From Moringa oleifera (taxonomy: Eukaryota; Streptophyta; Magnoliopsida; Brassicales; Moringaceae): a DNA stretch of 64,000 nucleotides. Made by a program: the position numbers and the translations under genes. Location: contig JAJFZO010000537.1 of NCBI GenBank assembly GCA_021397835.1, positions 2,170,001 through 2,234,000 on the forward strand, given 5' to 3'. Shown here piece by piece: positions 1 to 11,639 of this stretch (position 1 is its first letter; the number at the start of each line of letters is the position of its first letter). Below the pieces are notes generated by a model, which had not been told where the DNA came from, searched no databases, and saw nothing but the letters and a program-made list of their open reading frames with translations.

Positions 1-479
1 AAATCATGATTTATTTTATTTCATAAAATCTTGACTGCATATCCCCATATTCCTCTAAGTACATGACGTAGAAGTAGATATTATTAAGTATTTTTTCATA
101 TTAAAATACTAAATAATATCCACTAATACGTACCTAAAAGACAAAAGACATGTTATGCAAAATTTGTTATAAAATAAAAAAATCATGATTTATGCACTAT
201 GTGCTATATATAAATGTTATATTTTTTAATTGCTCAAACTAGACAATTCAAGAATTGTAAATGAATAATTTATTCTAATCCACATATACTACATGTGGAC
301 TATAATGAAATGTTCATTTATTCTTCTCAAACAATGCATAAGGTTCAAATATCATTATGGCATATCAAAATGTGACCACTATGCACTAATTATTTATTAT
401 AATTAATATACACAAAATTAAACTATAAATATAAAATCTACATGCAACATCATAATGACTCACTTTGCATTGCATAACT
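1..479. other. AT-rich intergenic DNA, nothing recognised
   Basis: Very AT-rich sequence with no ORF longer than a few dozen codons and no transposon signature that I recognise. It could be the inner part of the CACTA element whose terminus lies at 2163, because that element extends leftward, but no transposase motif is visible. Confidence 0.4.
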
Positions 480-1440
480 AAATACAACATTATACTTATC
501 TAAATTTACTTTCTAATCTATATCTAAATTTAAATCTAAATTAGTCTATCTAATTATTTTATTTACTTAATGATCTACTAATCTAATTATATAATTATCT
601 ACTTATCTAATGCAAATCTAAAATTAAATATATATTAATTAATTAATTATATTAAAAATTAAAATCAAATACCTTAATCTCATTTAAATCTAAATCTATA
701 AAATCTATCTAAGTATCTAATTTTAATATAAAATACGATAAATAAAATATTAATTTAAATATTATTTAGATTTAAAACAAACATATTTATCTAATTTAAA
801 TTCAAATATAAATTTATTTATCTAATTATAATTAATTATTTAATTAGTTAATATCTAATAATGTGATTTTATAATTATCCACTTATCTAATTTAAATTTA
901 AATATAATATAACCATTTAATCATCTAATGATTTAATAATATAAAATTATTTAATTATCAAATGATTCAATGATCTAATTATATAATTATCCATTTATCT
1001 CATTTAAATCTAAATCTAATAAAATTTATCTAATTATCTAAATGTATAATTATTTAATTACCTAATGATCTAATAATTTAATTATATAATTATCAACTTA
1101 TTTTATTAAAATGTAAAATTACAAAAATATAATATTAAAATTTTAATATATTAAAAACAAGAACTTTACTCTCATTTAAATTTTAAGTTTAAAATCTATC
1201 TAATTATCTATTATGAAGATGCAATATTAATTTAAATTTTATTTATATTAAAAATGATACCATTTATCTAATCTAAATGTAAATCTAAAATCTCTCTAAA
1301 AGTCTAATTATTTAATTAATTAATTATAAAATTTTAATGTAAAATTACATGAATACAAAATTAATTTAAATCTTACTCTAACAATATATCTAATTATTTA
1401 AATTACATTTAAATTTACATAAATACAAATCTAATATATA
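480..1440. repeat. AT-rich degenerate tandem repeat block
   Basis: The block is built mainly from CTAAT, ATCTA and TTTAAAT words. A longer unit recurs: a core reading roughly taattatataattatc, usually followed by cacttatctaattt, appears near 580, 865, 975 and 1070. Copies are imperfect and unevenly spaced, so this is a diverged satellite-like or subterminal repeat rather than a clean microsatellite. No coding potential is seen. Confidence 0.55.
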
Positions 1441-1739
1441 ATAAGAATAAAAAATACAATAAATGAATTTAAAGAAATTTCATACATACCTCAAGGTTTG
1501 TTCTCCAAATTATGGTTGATTAATAACCTTTATCTTCTCCAAAAAAATAAAAAATGAAGCCTAATAATTATAGCAATCGAATTTTTAACAAATTATATTA
1601 AAAAATAATTAAATAAATATGCACAAAAATAACCATATCCAAATAAATTTATGATATAAATAAACAAAAACTATAAAAAAAAATTTAACAAAAAGGATAA
1701 TGTATACATAATATATGTATGTTTTCCAAAAGAAAATTA

Positions 1740-2163
1740 CCCAAAATATTTTGAAGGTGAGGTTGCTTAATGCACCACCGATCGAAGTAAAAAAATCTTG
1801 CCAGATTGACGGTGACTTATAGAAGAGGAGAAAATCTTTGCCATTAGAGAGAAGAAAGAAAAGGGAGAAGAAAGATGAACTTTATTCAGGTTTCTCTTTT
1901 TTTTCTTCACGGGTGAAGCCAAGTGTCGTGGCATGGGCACAACGTGTGACTTCCATTGCAAAGTTTTCTCTATAGGTGATCAACTAGTCATGAAGAAAGA
2001 TTTTTTTTTTTTATATTTTTCTTTACAGTTTTCTTCACGACCGTGAAGAAAAGCCATTTTTCTTCATAGTTTTTTTTTTAACTGTCAAGAACAACCTTTT
2101 TCTTCACAATCCTTTCTATAATCGTGAAGAGTTAGGTGTTGACTATTTTTTTTTCTTGTAGTG
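1740..2163 (-). mobile_element. CACTA (En/Spm-type) transposon terminus
   Basis: Read on the - strand, the sequence at 2163 begins CACTACAAGAAAAAAAA, the usual terminal inverted repeat of plant CACTA elements. Inside it lie subterminal repeats built on CTTCACG/CGTGAAG, including a near-perfect palindrome at 2031-2050 (9-base arms, 2-base centre). The element extends leftward from 2163. A pyrimidine/purine-rich stretch around 1820-1910 resembles a leader region. The partner end and the transposase are not in the window. A related terminus is found at 56255 on the + strand. Confidence 0.65.
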
Positions 2164-2257
2164 AGTCCTCAACAAACCCTAAAAAATCATATGAAGCACA
2201 GGTCAACAACTTATCTTTTTCTATATTCTCTCCTTTTAAGCACTTTTATATACTTAG

Positions 2258-2455
2258 CACTAGTGAAATTTTTTTTAATTACGTATATATAGTAAGAGGG
2301 TTAAAACATTTGATATAAAAGAAAACTTCTCAGATTTTGTAGACCAACTTTTTGTACAATGTAAAAAGGTTGACTTTGTTTCATATGCAACAAGTTTTGA
2401 ACACTACATATTTATTGTATTTATATAAAAAAAAACATGATGATTTTCTACAGTG
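2258..2455. mobile_element. candidate small CACTA-like MITE
   Basis: A 198-base segment starts CACTAGTGAAA and ends in a sequence whose reverse complement is CACTGTAGAAAAT, so the ends form an imperfect inverted repeat of the CACTA type. Internally, CCAACTTTTT and AAAAAGGTTG flank a short loop (about 2346-2375). The three bases on either side do not match, so a target duplication is not shown. This is a weak call from end similarity only. Confidence 0.3.
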
Positions 2456-2639
2456 ATATAACATAATATAAGGCGACAGATACTTTATATATATAGAAAT
2501 AAGTTCAGTTCTTTTCATTTTGGGGTTATAGTGAGAACAAGGTACTATAAGAGACACATATATGCATATTAAGATAGTTTAATTAGGACATAATAATACT
2601 TTGTGATCACTTAACACTTTTTATATAACGTTATAGGTT

Positions 2640-3789
2640 CGTAGAAGAAGATAGTTCTCAAAAGAGAGAACAGGATGTCGACTTGCACTTCGTTGAGGCT
2701 TTCGTGCAAACCATATGTGTATCCACTAACAACAAAGAGGTAGATTAGTTGCATATTAATAAGTACCACCACTCCCACTACCATATGTTCCTTTGGCTCC
2801 AGTTAGACCGTGACCTCAAGAACCAAAAATTTAGGGTTTGATTGATATTAAGGAAGAAAAGGTAAAATCAATTGAAAAAATAGGAAGTTATAGACCTTAG
2901 TGGTATTACAACTCAATAGTGGTAAAAACATAGTTGAAGCAGACTTAGAAAGCGTTAAATATGATGCAATGCATCCTAGAAGAGAAGTTTAATTATGTAG
3001 TGTCTCTACTTTAGGGTGATGCTTATGACTGATGGAAAATCATGCTTGTTGTGATGCTAAACAGCCAATGCTCACATGGGATGACTTTGCTTAGGAATTC
3101 ATAAACAACTATATGCCAAAAGAATACAAAGATAAGAAAGAGAAATTCATTAGTATAGCTAAATATGAAGCAAAATTCAATTAACTGTCACATTATGCGC
3201 CATTCATCATAGCCACAAAAAAATACAAATGTAGAAGTTTAAAAAAGGATCAACCTACAAAATTAGAAATAAGATAATAACAAGTGATCTTGAAAGCTTC
3301 ATGAAGTTAATGATAGCTGTAATTAGAATAGAAATACTTGAGAACGAAAGCTTGAGTAATTGCTAGCAAAGATGGAGCCAGTGAAGCTATTACTGACTTC
3401 AATAAAAGAATTAGTAACAAAAAGAACAATATAGGGCAAGAAATGGCTATTCTAATAGAAGTGGAGGTTTTTACTATTCATCAATTGGTAATGGAATAAA
3501 AATGACCATTGAACAAGAAGAAATATGGACATAATGCGAAAGATATCATAGTAGTGAATACAAAAAATTAATAAGTGGCTCTTATTTTTGTGGGTCTTAT
3601 GATCATATGTTTAGAGATTATTGTAAGAAGGTTAGAACAAGAAAGGGTGGCATAGATAGAGCTATCTCAGAACCTATCATGGAACTTTCGAATGTGTTTC
3701 CAAAAGAATTATCAACCTTACCACTTGACAAGGAGTTAGAATTCACTATTGAACTGGTTCCAAGAACAGTTCCTATTTCTATACCCTTT
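2640..3789 (+). pseudogene. decayed Del/Tekay-type gypsy gag with an RT stub
   Basis: Translation with several stops reads as a chromovirus gag. Residues TWDDFA, then a stop, then EFINNYMPKEYKDKKEKF (from about 3073) match the retrotrans_gag domain, followed by YEAKF and a SHYAPF-like stretch. A damaged CCHC knuckle (FCGSYDHMFRDYCKK) lies at about 3585-3630. It is followed within about 60 bases by NVFPKELSTLPLDKELEF and then ELVPRTVPISIP, which belongs to the start of the reverse transcriptase. The whole protease region between them is missing. The RT stub breaks off at about 3789, where the LTR-like block begins. Neutral decay is advanced, so the copy is old. Confidence 0.7.
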
Positions 3790-4490
3790 ACAAACACTTG
3801 ATTTTAGCTTTGAATCGAAAGAAGTTCGGATGGTTAAGTGATTAGTCAACTTTAAGGTTGGGTTTATGCTCCAAATTGGGATTATATAGAGTTCAAAATT
3901 GGGCTTGCTTGTCAAATTCAACATTGAGATTATACTGCTAAACAACATATCATGCATGCTTTATCTCGATGTGTGGTTGGGAATAGCTTGAGCGCATGCT
4001 AACTTGATGTAAGGTTAGGTTTGGTTCAATGAGCACATTTTAGCCTCAATGTGGATTACCCCGACGAGAATACCCTAATATAGCTATCTCAAAGTGAATT
4101 ATCTCGATATGAATCACCCTAACGTGGAGTATCCTAACACAAATTATCCCGACATGGCCTACCATGATCTTTTATCGAGATGCAAATATATAATAGCTTA
4201 GAAAGAAAGAATTATAAAGGCTGAGAATGTCGGTGAAAAAATTTTAATGGAATTCACATAAAAAATATTCTAGCATAGTTATCTCTTTCCTACCATAACA
4301 GAACTTTGAATTTTAAGATTATCTGCGAAAATGCATATTATCCAGTGATAGATTTTTGAATATCAAAATTAGGTAAACCTGAGCTTGTTAATAAAGAACG
4401 TGTATTATCCAATGACATAATTTTGAATTTCAAGATTTGATTGATCACGCTACAGCTCTTTTTTCTTTACAGTAGAGTTTTTCCCATTTT
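3790..4490 (+). repeat. LTR-like block, copy 1 (shared with 49.86-50.64 kb)
   Basis: The sequence from ACTTGATTTTAGCTTTGAA onward matches, in the opposite orientation, the segment ending at 50640. Both copies contain a run of short units like GATGTGGATTACC and GTGGAGTATCC (here about 4040-4165), then a shared stretch with GAGAATGTC and ATCTCTTTCCT. Alignment was by eye and has many small differences. It starts abruptly inside the Del/Tekay RT stub, consistent with an insertion. It is probably the U3 side of an LTR; the element type is unproven. Confidence 0.55.
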
Positions 4491-5455
4491 CTCCCTATAA
4501 ATAGACCTTTCAATCTTGGTAGAAAGGAAAAAAAATAATCAGTGGAATGATCAATCAAACCTCTAGATCTCGATGACCAAGTATACTGAAGGATGGCACT
4601 GCGAAGCTAAGGATTGCTTTGGGAAATACTCATGGTGCTATTTACCCATTGTGTGGGCAAAGGGTGCGTAAATGATCATTTCATTTAAAGCTCATTAGTT
4701 GATATTTGATTCCCCTCCTAAAAATAGAGTTTTGAATTTTTAGAGAGCTTTGCCCCTCTTTTTCTCCATAAATAAACTCATTTTACATTGTAGAAGAGCC
4801 TTCATAAATTCATTCTTCCTTAAAGCTAGAATTGCTCTCTAAGCTTTATGTAGCCCTTCTCTCTCTAGTTCTTGAGTTCTTGAATCCTTTCTAAGAAAGC
4901 TTTTTCACTTTGTGTTACTATTAGTAGAGGTATAGCACATAAATACGATTAAAGGTATAATGCTTTCCTGACCTAATTATTTGCATCATCACTCAATTTA
5001 TTAAATAAAAGGTCGTATGATTGCTATTTTAACTTATGCCTTTTTCTTCTTTCATTTTGTTTATTCTTTCTTTCTTAATATATCTTGTGAATTCTTTGAT
5101 GCATTTATGATTTCAAAACGAATTTTTATAGATAAAAATGTGTTAATAAATGTATTGTTTTGAGAATTTAGAATTATTATAAGTCTAATTTTTTAAATTC
5201 TCATACAAAATATCATAAAAAATTATTTTGAGATTGTATCATATCAAGATTAATTCTGGTGTGGTCTTTCTCCAAAGATTTAGAGTTTGGACTAAGGTTA
5301 ATTTCACATTGTTTGTATATATTATATTACATATTTATTGATTATATTGTGAAATCAGTATCAAATTGAGATAATTTGAGATACAAGATCATTTGGTTTA
5401 AATAGTAAAAAAAAATGTGGGCGCTTGTATGCCCCAATGGTTACATGTCGATACC
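4491..5455 (+). other. possible promoter and leader part of the LTR-like block
   Basis: Two similar segments about 290 bases apart each hold a purine/pyrimidine run and a TATA-like motif: CCCTATAAATAGACC near 4492 and CTCCATAAATAAACTC near 4763. This suggests an internal duplication of an LTR promoter. A CT-rich leader follows (about 4850-4910). The 50-kb copy lacks this part. No gene is visible. Confidence 0.35.
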
Positions 5456-6229
5456 ATAACAAAATGGTAAAACATAACATCGAGAATTGTCAATCATTTA
5501 AATATAAAGCCTAAACTCTTATGGATGCAGGTTTGTTAAGTTTTGAGCCAGAGAAAAGGCCTAAAATCACCAACAATCCTTTGCCTGGTCACAATCAACA
5601 CCATGTTAATATGATTGAATGGAGTTGAGAAGTCTTAGTAATGGAAGAATTGAATCTCTTTATGGTAAAGTTTAAAAATCAACCAATTATCATAAAGTAT
5701 TTACCACATGAAATATGGAAGAAAAACCCAAGCCTTAGCTGTGAAAATTCTTGGGATGTTCCCCTATAAGAATTCACATGATTTCCCTTGAAAATACGAA
5801 GTGGAATCTTCAACAAAAAATATGGAAGAAGTTACCAACGTGATGGGGTTTAGCCACATGACAAGGAGTGGCTAGTTTTATGGTCTTACTAAACCAAGAA
5901 ACAAACAACTGAAAGCAAGTGCGAAAAAGAGAAAAGAAATTGTTGTCTAATTAAAAGCTAAGAAGAAAAGAAAAGAAAAGGGAAATGAGGTAAAAAAGAC
6001 AAAGAAAAAAAGAGAGCCTCACTCTTATCATCGATTAGGAAGCTCTAAAATTTTTAAATCTAATCAAACATAGTGATTATAGCATCATAGATAAATTATA
6101 GTAGATTCTAGCTAAAATCTCAATGTTATCACTGATTTTTAGTTTAGAGCACCTCAGAGAAATTCTCATGAAATTCCTGAAAAATGCCTTTATCTAACAT
6201 CGAGTCTCTACTAATAAATTAGAAGACAT

Positions 6230-6780
6230 GTACTACCACATTACCACTCATAATTTCATAACCTTTGGTGATAACGAGTTTCCACCTGAAGGACGGGGAT
6301 CAATAAAGGCCTCATACATGAACGCCAATTACAAGGTGCACATGATCTTTAAAATTCTCATTTATAATGGTTCATTTTTTTAACATGATGCCAAGGTGAC
6401 TTTAAATTGACTTCCTGTAGACTTGAGCCTCGTTAGATATAATCTAATGACAGTTAAGGCATTCAATGATGAAAAGATGGAAGATCACAGTTCAATAAAG
6501 TTAAAAATGAAGATCGGCCTAAGGATTATAATATTTGATTTCATGTCATAAATATAAAACCATCTTTTAATATCCTATCAAGATGACCATGGATTCATAT
6601 GGTAGCAGTCGTACCTTCAACCCTATACTTAAAAGTGAAGTTGATCATTAAAGATAAGTTTATGTCTACCAACTGTGATGAAGACATGATCACCTCCATC
6701 TCAGTGGATTCTCCTTACATCGAGAAACTAGAAATTAAAGAAAATGCCTTTTAATCATTCAAATTTGTCAATGTGGTAAA
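6230..6780 (+). pseudogene. Tat protease remnant, element A
   Basis: The translation includes ITFGDNEFPPEGRG, then KILIYNGSFF in place of the usual aspartic protease active-site loop, and PWIHMVAVVPSTLYLKVK near 6590, which matches the GRPWIH motif region of Tat gag-pol. The corresponding parts of a second copy lie at 21760-22200, so the two loci come from related elements. The active-site aspartate appears lost (YNGS), and stops and frame changes are frequent. Confidence 0.6.
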
Positions 6781-7589
6781 ACATTTATGAGAGCCATGCA
6801 TTTCTAAAAACTTATTGCTTTTAACTCGACAAACTCAAGGAAAAAGAATGCAAGCCAACAAAGACCTATAAGCAAATCTCCAAAGGTGACAAAAAGTTAT
6901 TGAGCTACCAAAGAATAGCAAGAGTTGGTGGTCAGGATATTAATTAATTGTGACTAATAAAAAAATAAGGAAAAAGAAAGAAAGGCTCGTCAAGAAAGGT
7001 TATCCATTAAATGGTTAATCAATTATCAAAAAACCTTGAGAAATTTTTTTAGATAAATGTGGTTATACTTAGAAGGTATCTTAATGAAGCAATAAAATAT
7101 GTTGGAGATAAATGTAACAGAAATATGAAAATGAAGAAATAAAAAATTTTTGCAAATCATGAGGATTTCCTCTAAGCAATTAAATGGTAGTGGACTAGCC
7201 CATGGTGGCCGAAAAAAAAGGAAATGTAAACCTCTTGGCATTTTGACCAGATTAATAGAAGATCACCTTCTTTCATAAACAGATGTGCATGTTCTTTTTC
7301 TTCTCTCATCTAAATTAATGTATCTCATTTGTTTGTTTAAATCATCAATAAGAACATCATATTCTGATGATTCAAGAATTTGATCATGAATACCTTAATG
7401 TCCGAAGATGAATTTGCATATGGAACAGATGAATTTCATAAATGACCTTGAAACTAAGAACTATGATGAGGAATAGTGAACTCCACCCTAAAATAAAAAG
7501 GTAGACTATTCAGAAAAAAAAAAAGATCTTACCTCATAAAAAAGAAATAGAGATAGTGAATCTGGGCATTAAAGAAGAGAAAAATGAGG

Positions 7590-8440
7590 TTTAGATCAAA
7601 ACCATGATATCTCATTTAATACGAGAAGGACTGATTAACTTATTAAAGGAGTACATCGATGTCTTCGCTTGGTCATATAAAGATATAATTGGAGTGGACA
7701 AGAAAATAGTAGAGCAATAAGTTGCCTTTAAAGTTAGATTGCCCATAAATGTAGCAAAAATTTAAAATGATGAAATTCGAGGTACTTTTGACATAAAGGA
7801 AGAAGTTCAAAAGTTATTAGATATCGAATTCATAATTAATGTAACTTACCTTGATGGGCGGCTAACATAGTATATAAGTCCCTAAAAAAGACAAATAAGT
7901 ACACATGTGTGGGGGATCATAGAGATTTGAATAGAGCCATGCTTTACCCACATTGACACCTTTCTAGACAATATGACCCAGTTTTTCATGTTTTCTTTTA
8001 TGGATGGATATTCTAGATGTAATCAGATTCAAATGGCTGAAGAAGACATGAAAAAAACGACATGTATAGCAATATAGGGTACCTTTTGCTACAAGGTAAT
8101 GACTTTTATGCTAAAGAATGTCAAGCAACATATCAATAGCTATTTCACATTATTCCACGACATAACGCATAAGTTAATCGAGGCATATGTGGATGACGTG
8201 ATAGCCAAGTCCAAAAATGAGAAGACAATATAAAAGGTCTAAGAACTCTCTTTGACAAACTGTGGCAATACAAGCTTAGATTGAATTTGAATAAATGTAC
8301 AGTCCAGGTGAAATTAAGAAAACTATTGGGGTTTGTGGTTAGCAACAAAAGACCAAAAATTGACCTTAACAAGGCAAAGGTAATGTAAAACCTACCTTTT
8401 TTATCAACCATTAAGCAAGTTTGAGGATTCCTAGGAAGTT
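7590..8440 (+). pseudogene. Tat reverse transcriptase remnant, element A
   Basis: An N-terminal stretch reads INLLKEYIDVFAWSYKD (about 7635), typical of the Tat RT lead-in. Then come CVGDHRDLNRA (about 7905), FSFMDGYSR (about 7993), GTFCYKVM (about 8079) and the catalytic motif as AYVDDVIAKSK (about 8184-8216), followed by LNLNKCTVQ. Several stops and small indels separate these blocks. The YVDD aspartates are still present although the frame is broken. Confidence 0.7.
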
Positions 8441-8499
8441 AAATTATATCTCGAGGTCATCATGCAGCTTGTAAACATATCTGACCTGATATTCTGATT

Positions 8500-9250
8500 A
8501 TTGAGAAAGCACAATCTTAACCCATGGAATGAGAAATGTCAAGTTGCATTTGATAAGATAAAAAAAAAATATATTCGTTGAGTTTATCAGTGCTAATACC
8601 TCCAATCCCCTGTAAATCATTGATTTTATATCTAACAATACATGAAAGATTATTAAGATGTGTACTAGCTCAAACAAACGAAAAATGAAAAAAGGAGCAA
8701 GCTATTTACTACTCAAAAAGTTTACAAATTATAAGTGCAATTACTCATTAATTGAAAAAATTTGTTGTACATTGGCTTAGGCTGCTTATAAATTATGCCA
8801 ACACTTGCTTAGTCATACTACGTATGTCATGGCAAAGCTTGATCTCAGAGAATTTATTTGGAAAACTCTCTTTGTCGAGATGGCAATGTTATTATGAACG
8901 TATGAGCTAGTATACATTTTTAAGAAACAATTAATGGGAGTGCAATAGTGAAATTCCTAGTCGAAAGAGCAAGTGAAGACTATTAGCCAATGAAATTTGA
9001 GTTCTCTAATGAAGAGTTAATAGCTTGCATTGAAGAAAAAACAAGAATAACGAATGTATTTCATTGTACCATTGAGTGTAATAGGGCATGAAATTAAAGT
9101 TGTTTTGATTTCCCTAAATGGACAATATTACCCATTTTATGCTAAGTCAGATTTTGATTCCACAAATAACATGGCTAAATATAAGGCAAGCATATTGGGA
9201 TTAGTAATTGTGATACCAAAAAGAATAGTAAAATTGAAAGTGTAGGGAGA
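8500..9250 (+). pseudogene. Tat RNase H remnants, element A
   Basis: After the RT come damaged pieces of the first RNase H (around 8580-8830). A later open stretch at 9054-9245 contains VLISLNGQYYPF and DSTNNMAKYKASILGL. The latter matches the NNxAEYEAL block of the second, archaeal-type RNase H found in Tat elements. Tat elements are known to carry two RNase H domains. The usual glutamate of that block reads as lysine here (AKYKAS). Confidence 0.5.
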
Positions 9251-9699
9251 TTTCGCCCATGTAATTTATCAACTGAAACACGAACGGATGATTAGACATT
9301 TTATCCTGATGAAATACCACGAGTGCGTAAAAGAACTTCTCAAGAATTTTAATAAAGTTTCCATTATCTCTCTAGGAAAAAGAATCAGATCACAGGTACA
9401 TTGGCCACTTTAACAACCATGTTTCAAGTGAAGAACTCCAAGGAAGTGTTACCTTTAAAAATGAGTATAAAAGAATCTCCAACATACTACATGGCCATAG
9501 AAAAAGAAGATAGGCAACCCTAGTTTCATGACATCAGAAAGTTCATCAGCAATCAAAAATACCAAAATGGGACAATTGAAAATGTCTGAAGAACATTGAA
9601 AAGGTTGTTAACTAATTTGTTATGGATGGAGAAGTCTTATATAAAAATAGTTTTGGCCATAATATACTTAGGTGTGTTGATGAAGAAGAAGCTTAGAGT

Positions 9700-10795
9700 A
9701 TTATCAAAAAATACACAAGGGAGTTTGTGGTACACATGCTAATGGTCACATAATGATTAGGCAAATAATGAGAGTATATTATTGCTGATTGACAATGGAA
9801 ATGGATTGCATGCACTATGTATAAAACTATCATAAATACTAAATCTACAAAGACAAGATTTATGTTTCTCCTGCTTCATTACATATTATGAATGCATCAT
9901 GGCCATTTTTTATATGGCATTCAACGTGAATGGACGGATCACACTAAAGGCTTCCAATGAGCATAAGTTTTATTTTGGTATTTATTGATTATTTCATAAA
10001 AAGGACTAAAATAAAAATTATTTGCTAGTGTGACAAAGTTAGTAGTTAATAGATTCCTAAATAAAAAAATTATATGTTGGTATGGATTGCTGAAAAAGAT
10101 CATCTTTGATATTGCTGCTAACTTGAACAACAAGCAGATGGAAAAAGTATATGCTAAATTCAAGATTAAGCATCATAACTTGGTGATGTATCAACCACAG
10201 ATGAATGGCACAGTAAAAGCAACCAATAAAAATATCAAAAAGATAATTAAAAACATGACATTAACCTATAAGGATTTGCATTAAATGCTATCTCCCGCCT
10301 TTATGACCTATAGGACAAATGTCAAAACATCCATAAGGGAAGCCTATATTCCTTAGTGTATGGGACTAAAGTAGTACTTCCTGTTGGAAAAGAGATATCT
10401 TCATTAAGGGTATGAAAGAAACCTAGCTAAATGAGAATGAATGGATAGAGGCTTGGTATGAACAACTTAATTTGATATAAGAGATTAAAGCCCTATACCA
10501 TGGATAGTTGTACTAGAAAAGAATAAAATAGGCTTACAACAACAAAGTTCATCTAAGGACTTTCAAATGTCATCTAAAATTAAAGAGAATCCCCGAGAAT
10601 ATTTTACATCGTAGAGGAAATGGGCACCTAATCAGGATGGGCCCTATGTTGTAAAGAAGCCATTTTTGAAGCAGCAATGATATTGGAAGAAATGGATTGC
10701 CATGTTCTTTCGAACCTTTTTAATTTTAACGTAGTAAAGAAATACTATGCGCGAAAGAAAAGCAAAAAATCTAAAAAGGCAGTCTAACCAGGGGA
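9700..10795 (+). pseudogene. Tat integrase remnant, element A
   Basis: An 84-codon open stretch at 10030-10284 reads TKLVVNRFLNKKIICW, then KKIIFDIAANLNNKQM, FKIKHHN and YQPQMNGTVKATNKNIKKII. This is the DDE integrase core of the Tat lineage. The second aspartate is retained (IIFDIAANL), and the glutamate position reads as lysine (TVKATNK). Downstream pieces include a WAPNQDGPYVVKK stretch near 10620, and the frame ends about 10790 after KKYYARKKSKKSKKAV. Confidence 0.7.
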
Positions 10796-11639
10796 AGTAG
10801 TTTATAATAGTGATAGCCCCAGTAAATAAGTCAAAAGGGGTTCAAAAATTTTGATGGAAAAAGGTGTGCAAATCATTTCTCCAACCATAAAAAATGAAGA
10901 TGAGAAATTAGAGGTATTCATTTTTAGGAGAAAAATTGGACATGATGGGAGCTCCTCTAGGCATGATGTATTCTTACTTTTTGAATAAAATTCGAGGTAA
11001 ATATTCTCAATCCTATACCAAATTATTCATTGAATAACCTAAGGGCAATTCTCATTTTAAAATTTTAAAACAGTTCCATTTACATAAGAGAATTACATTA
11101 ACTTGCATTTGGTACTAAGTGGTGGTCATGTTGCCCAATTGATTATCTAATTCAAATCATGGATGAGAAAATCAAAAATTTCCTTTTAAAGGACGGTAAA
11201 ACATTAACATATAAGGAAAAAGACACTTAAAGAAACAAGAATGTAATAAAAGGAAAAGAGGAGAGTGGCTCTGGAAAGATTTGCATTATTTATAAAGAAT
11301 ACCTTACAAGAAATGAGCCTACTAAAAGAAATAATCAGCTTAAATGGACCTTTAAAGATAGTGAATATACAAAAAAAAAAAAAAAGGGAATGTGACCAGA
11401 ACATGCTGCTTTGCCTAATTAAAAACAAAAAAAAGAAAAAAAATCATGCATACATACATGTTGTTATAAATGAAATCTTGGACAGACAAATAGAGGCTTG
11501 TCTCCCTCAAAATATGATTCCCCCATAAGACTAAAGGAAAAAAATTTCAGTAGAGGGTAACATAAGAAAAACTCCTTCATGGAGCAAAAATTAAAAATCC
11601 CTAGTGTAGCTAAAAAAAAAGAGATATCAAAAGGAATGG
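10796..11639 (+). other. 3' untranslated part of the Tat element, AT-rich
   Basis: No coding signal continues beyond 10790. The stretch is A-rich, with poly(A) runs near 11370 and 11430. It lies between the end of the integrase and the minisatellite, the position of the 3' untranslated region of Tat elements. Confidence 0.4.

Larger units (their letters stand above)
5456..10795 (+). mobile_element. decayed Tat-lineage Ty3/gypsy element (gag end to integrase)
   Basis: Stop-ridden but collinear translation gives, in order: the gag C-terminus (FKYKA, then LSFEPEKRPK and NNPLPGH, about 5500-5620), the protease region (about 6230-6780), RT (about 7590-8420), RNase H (about 8500-9250) and integrase (about 9700-10790). 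The order and motifs match the Tat lineage, whose RT carries YVDD followed by IAKS. Numerous stops and frameshifts make every product non-functional. A 3' untranslated region, a polypurine tract and an LTR start follow at 12.67 kb. The upstream gag and matching 5' LTR are not clear. Confidence 0.75.
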
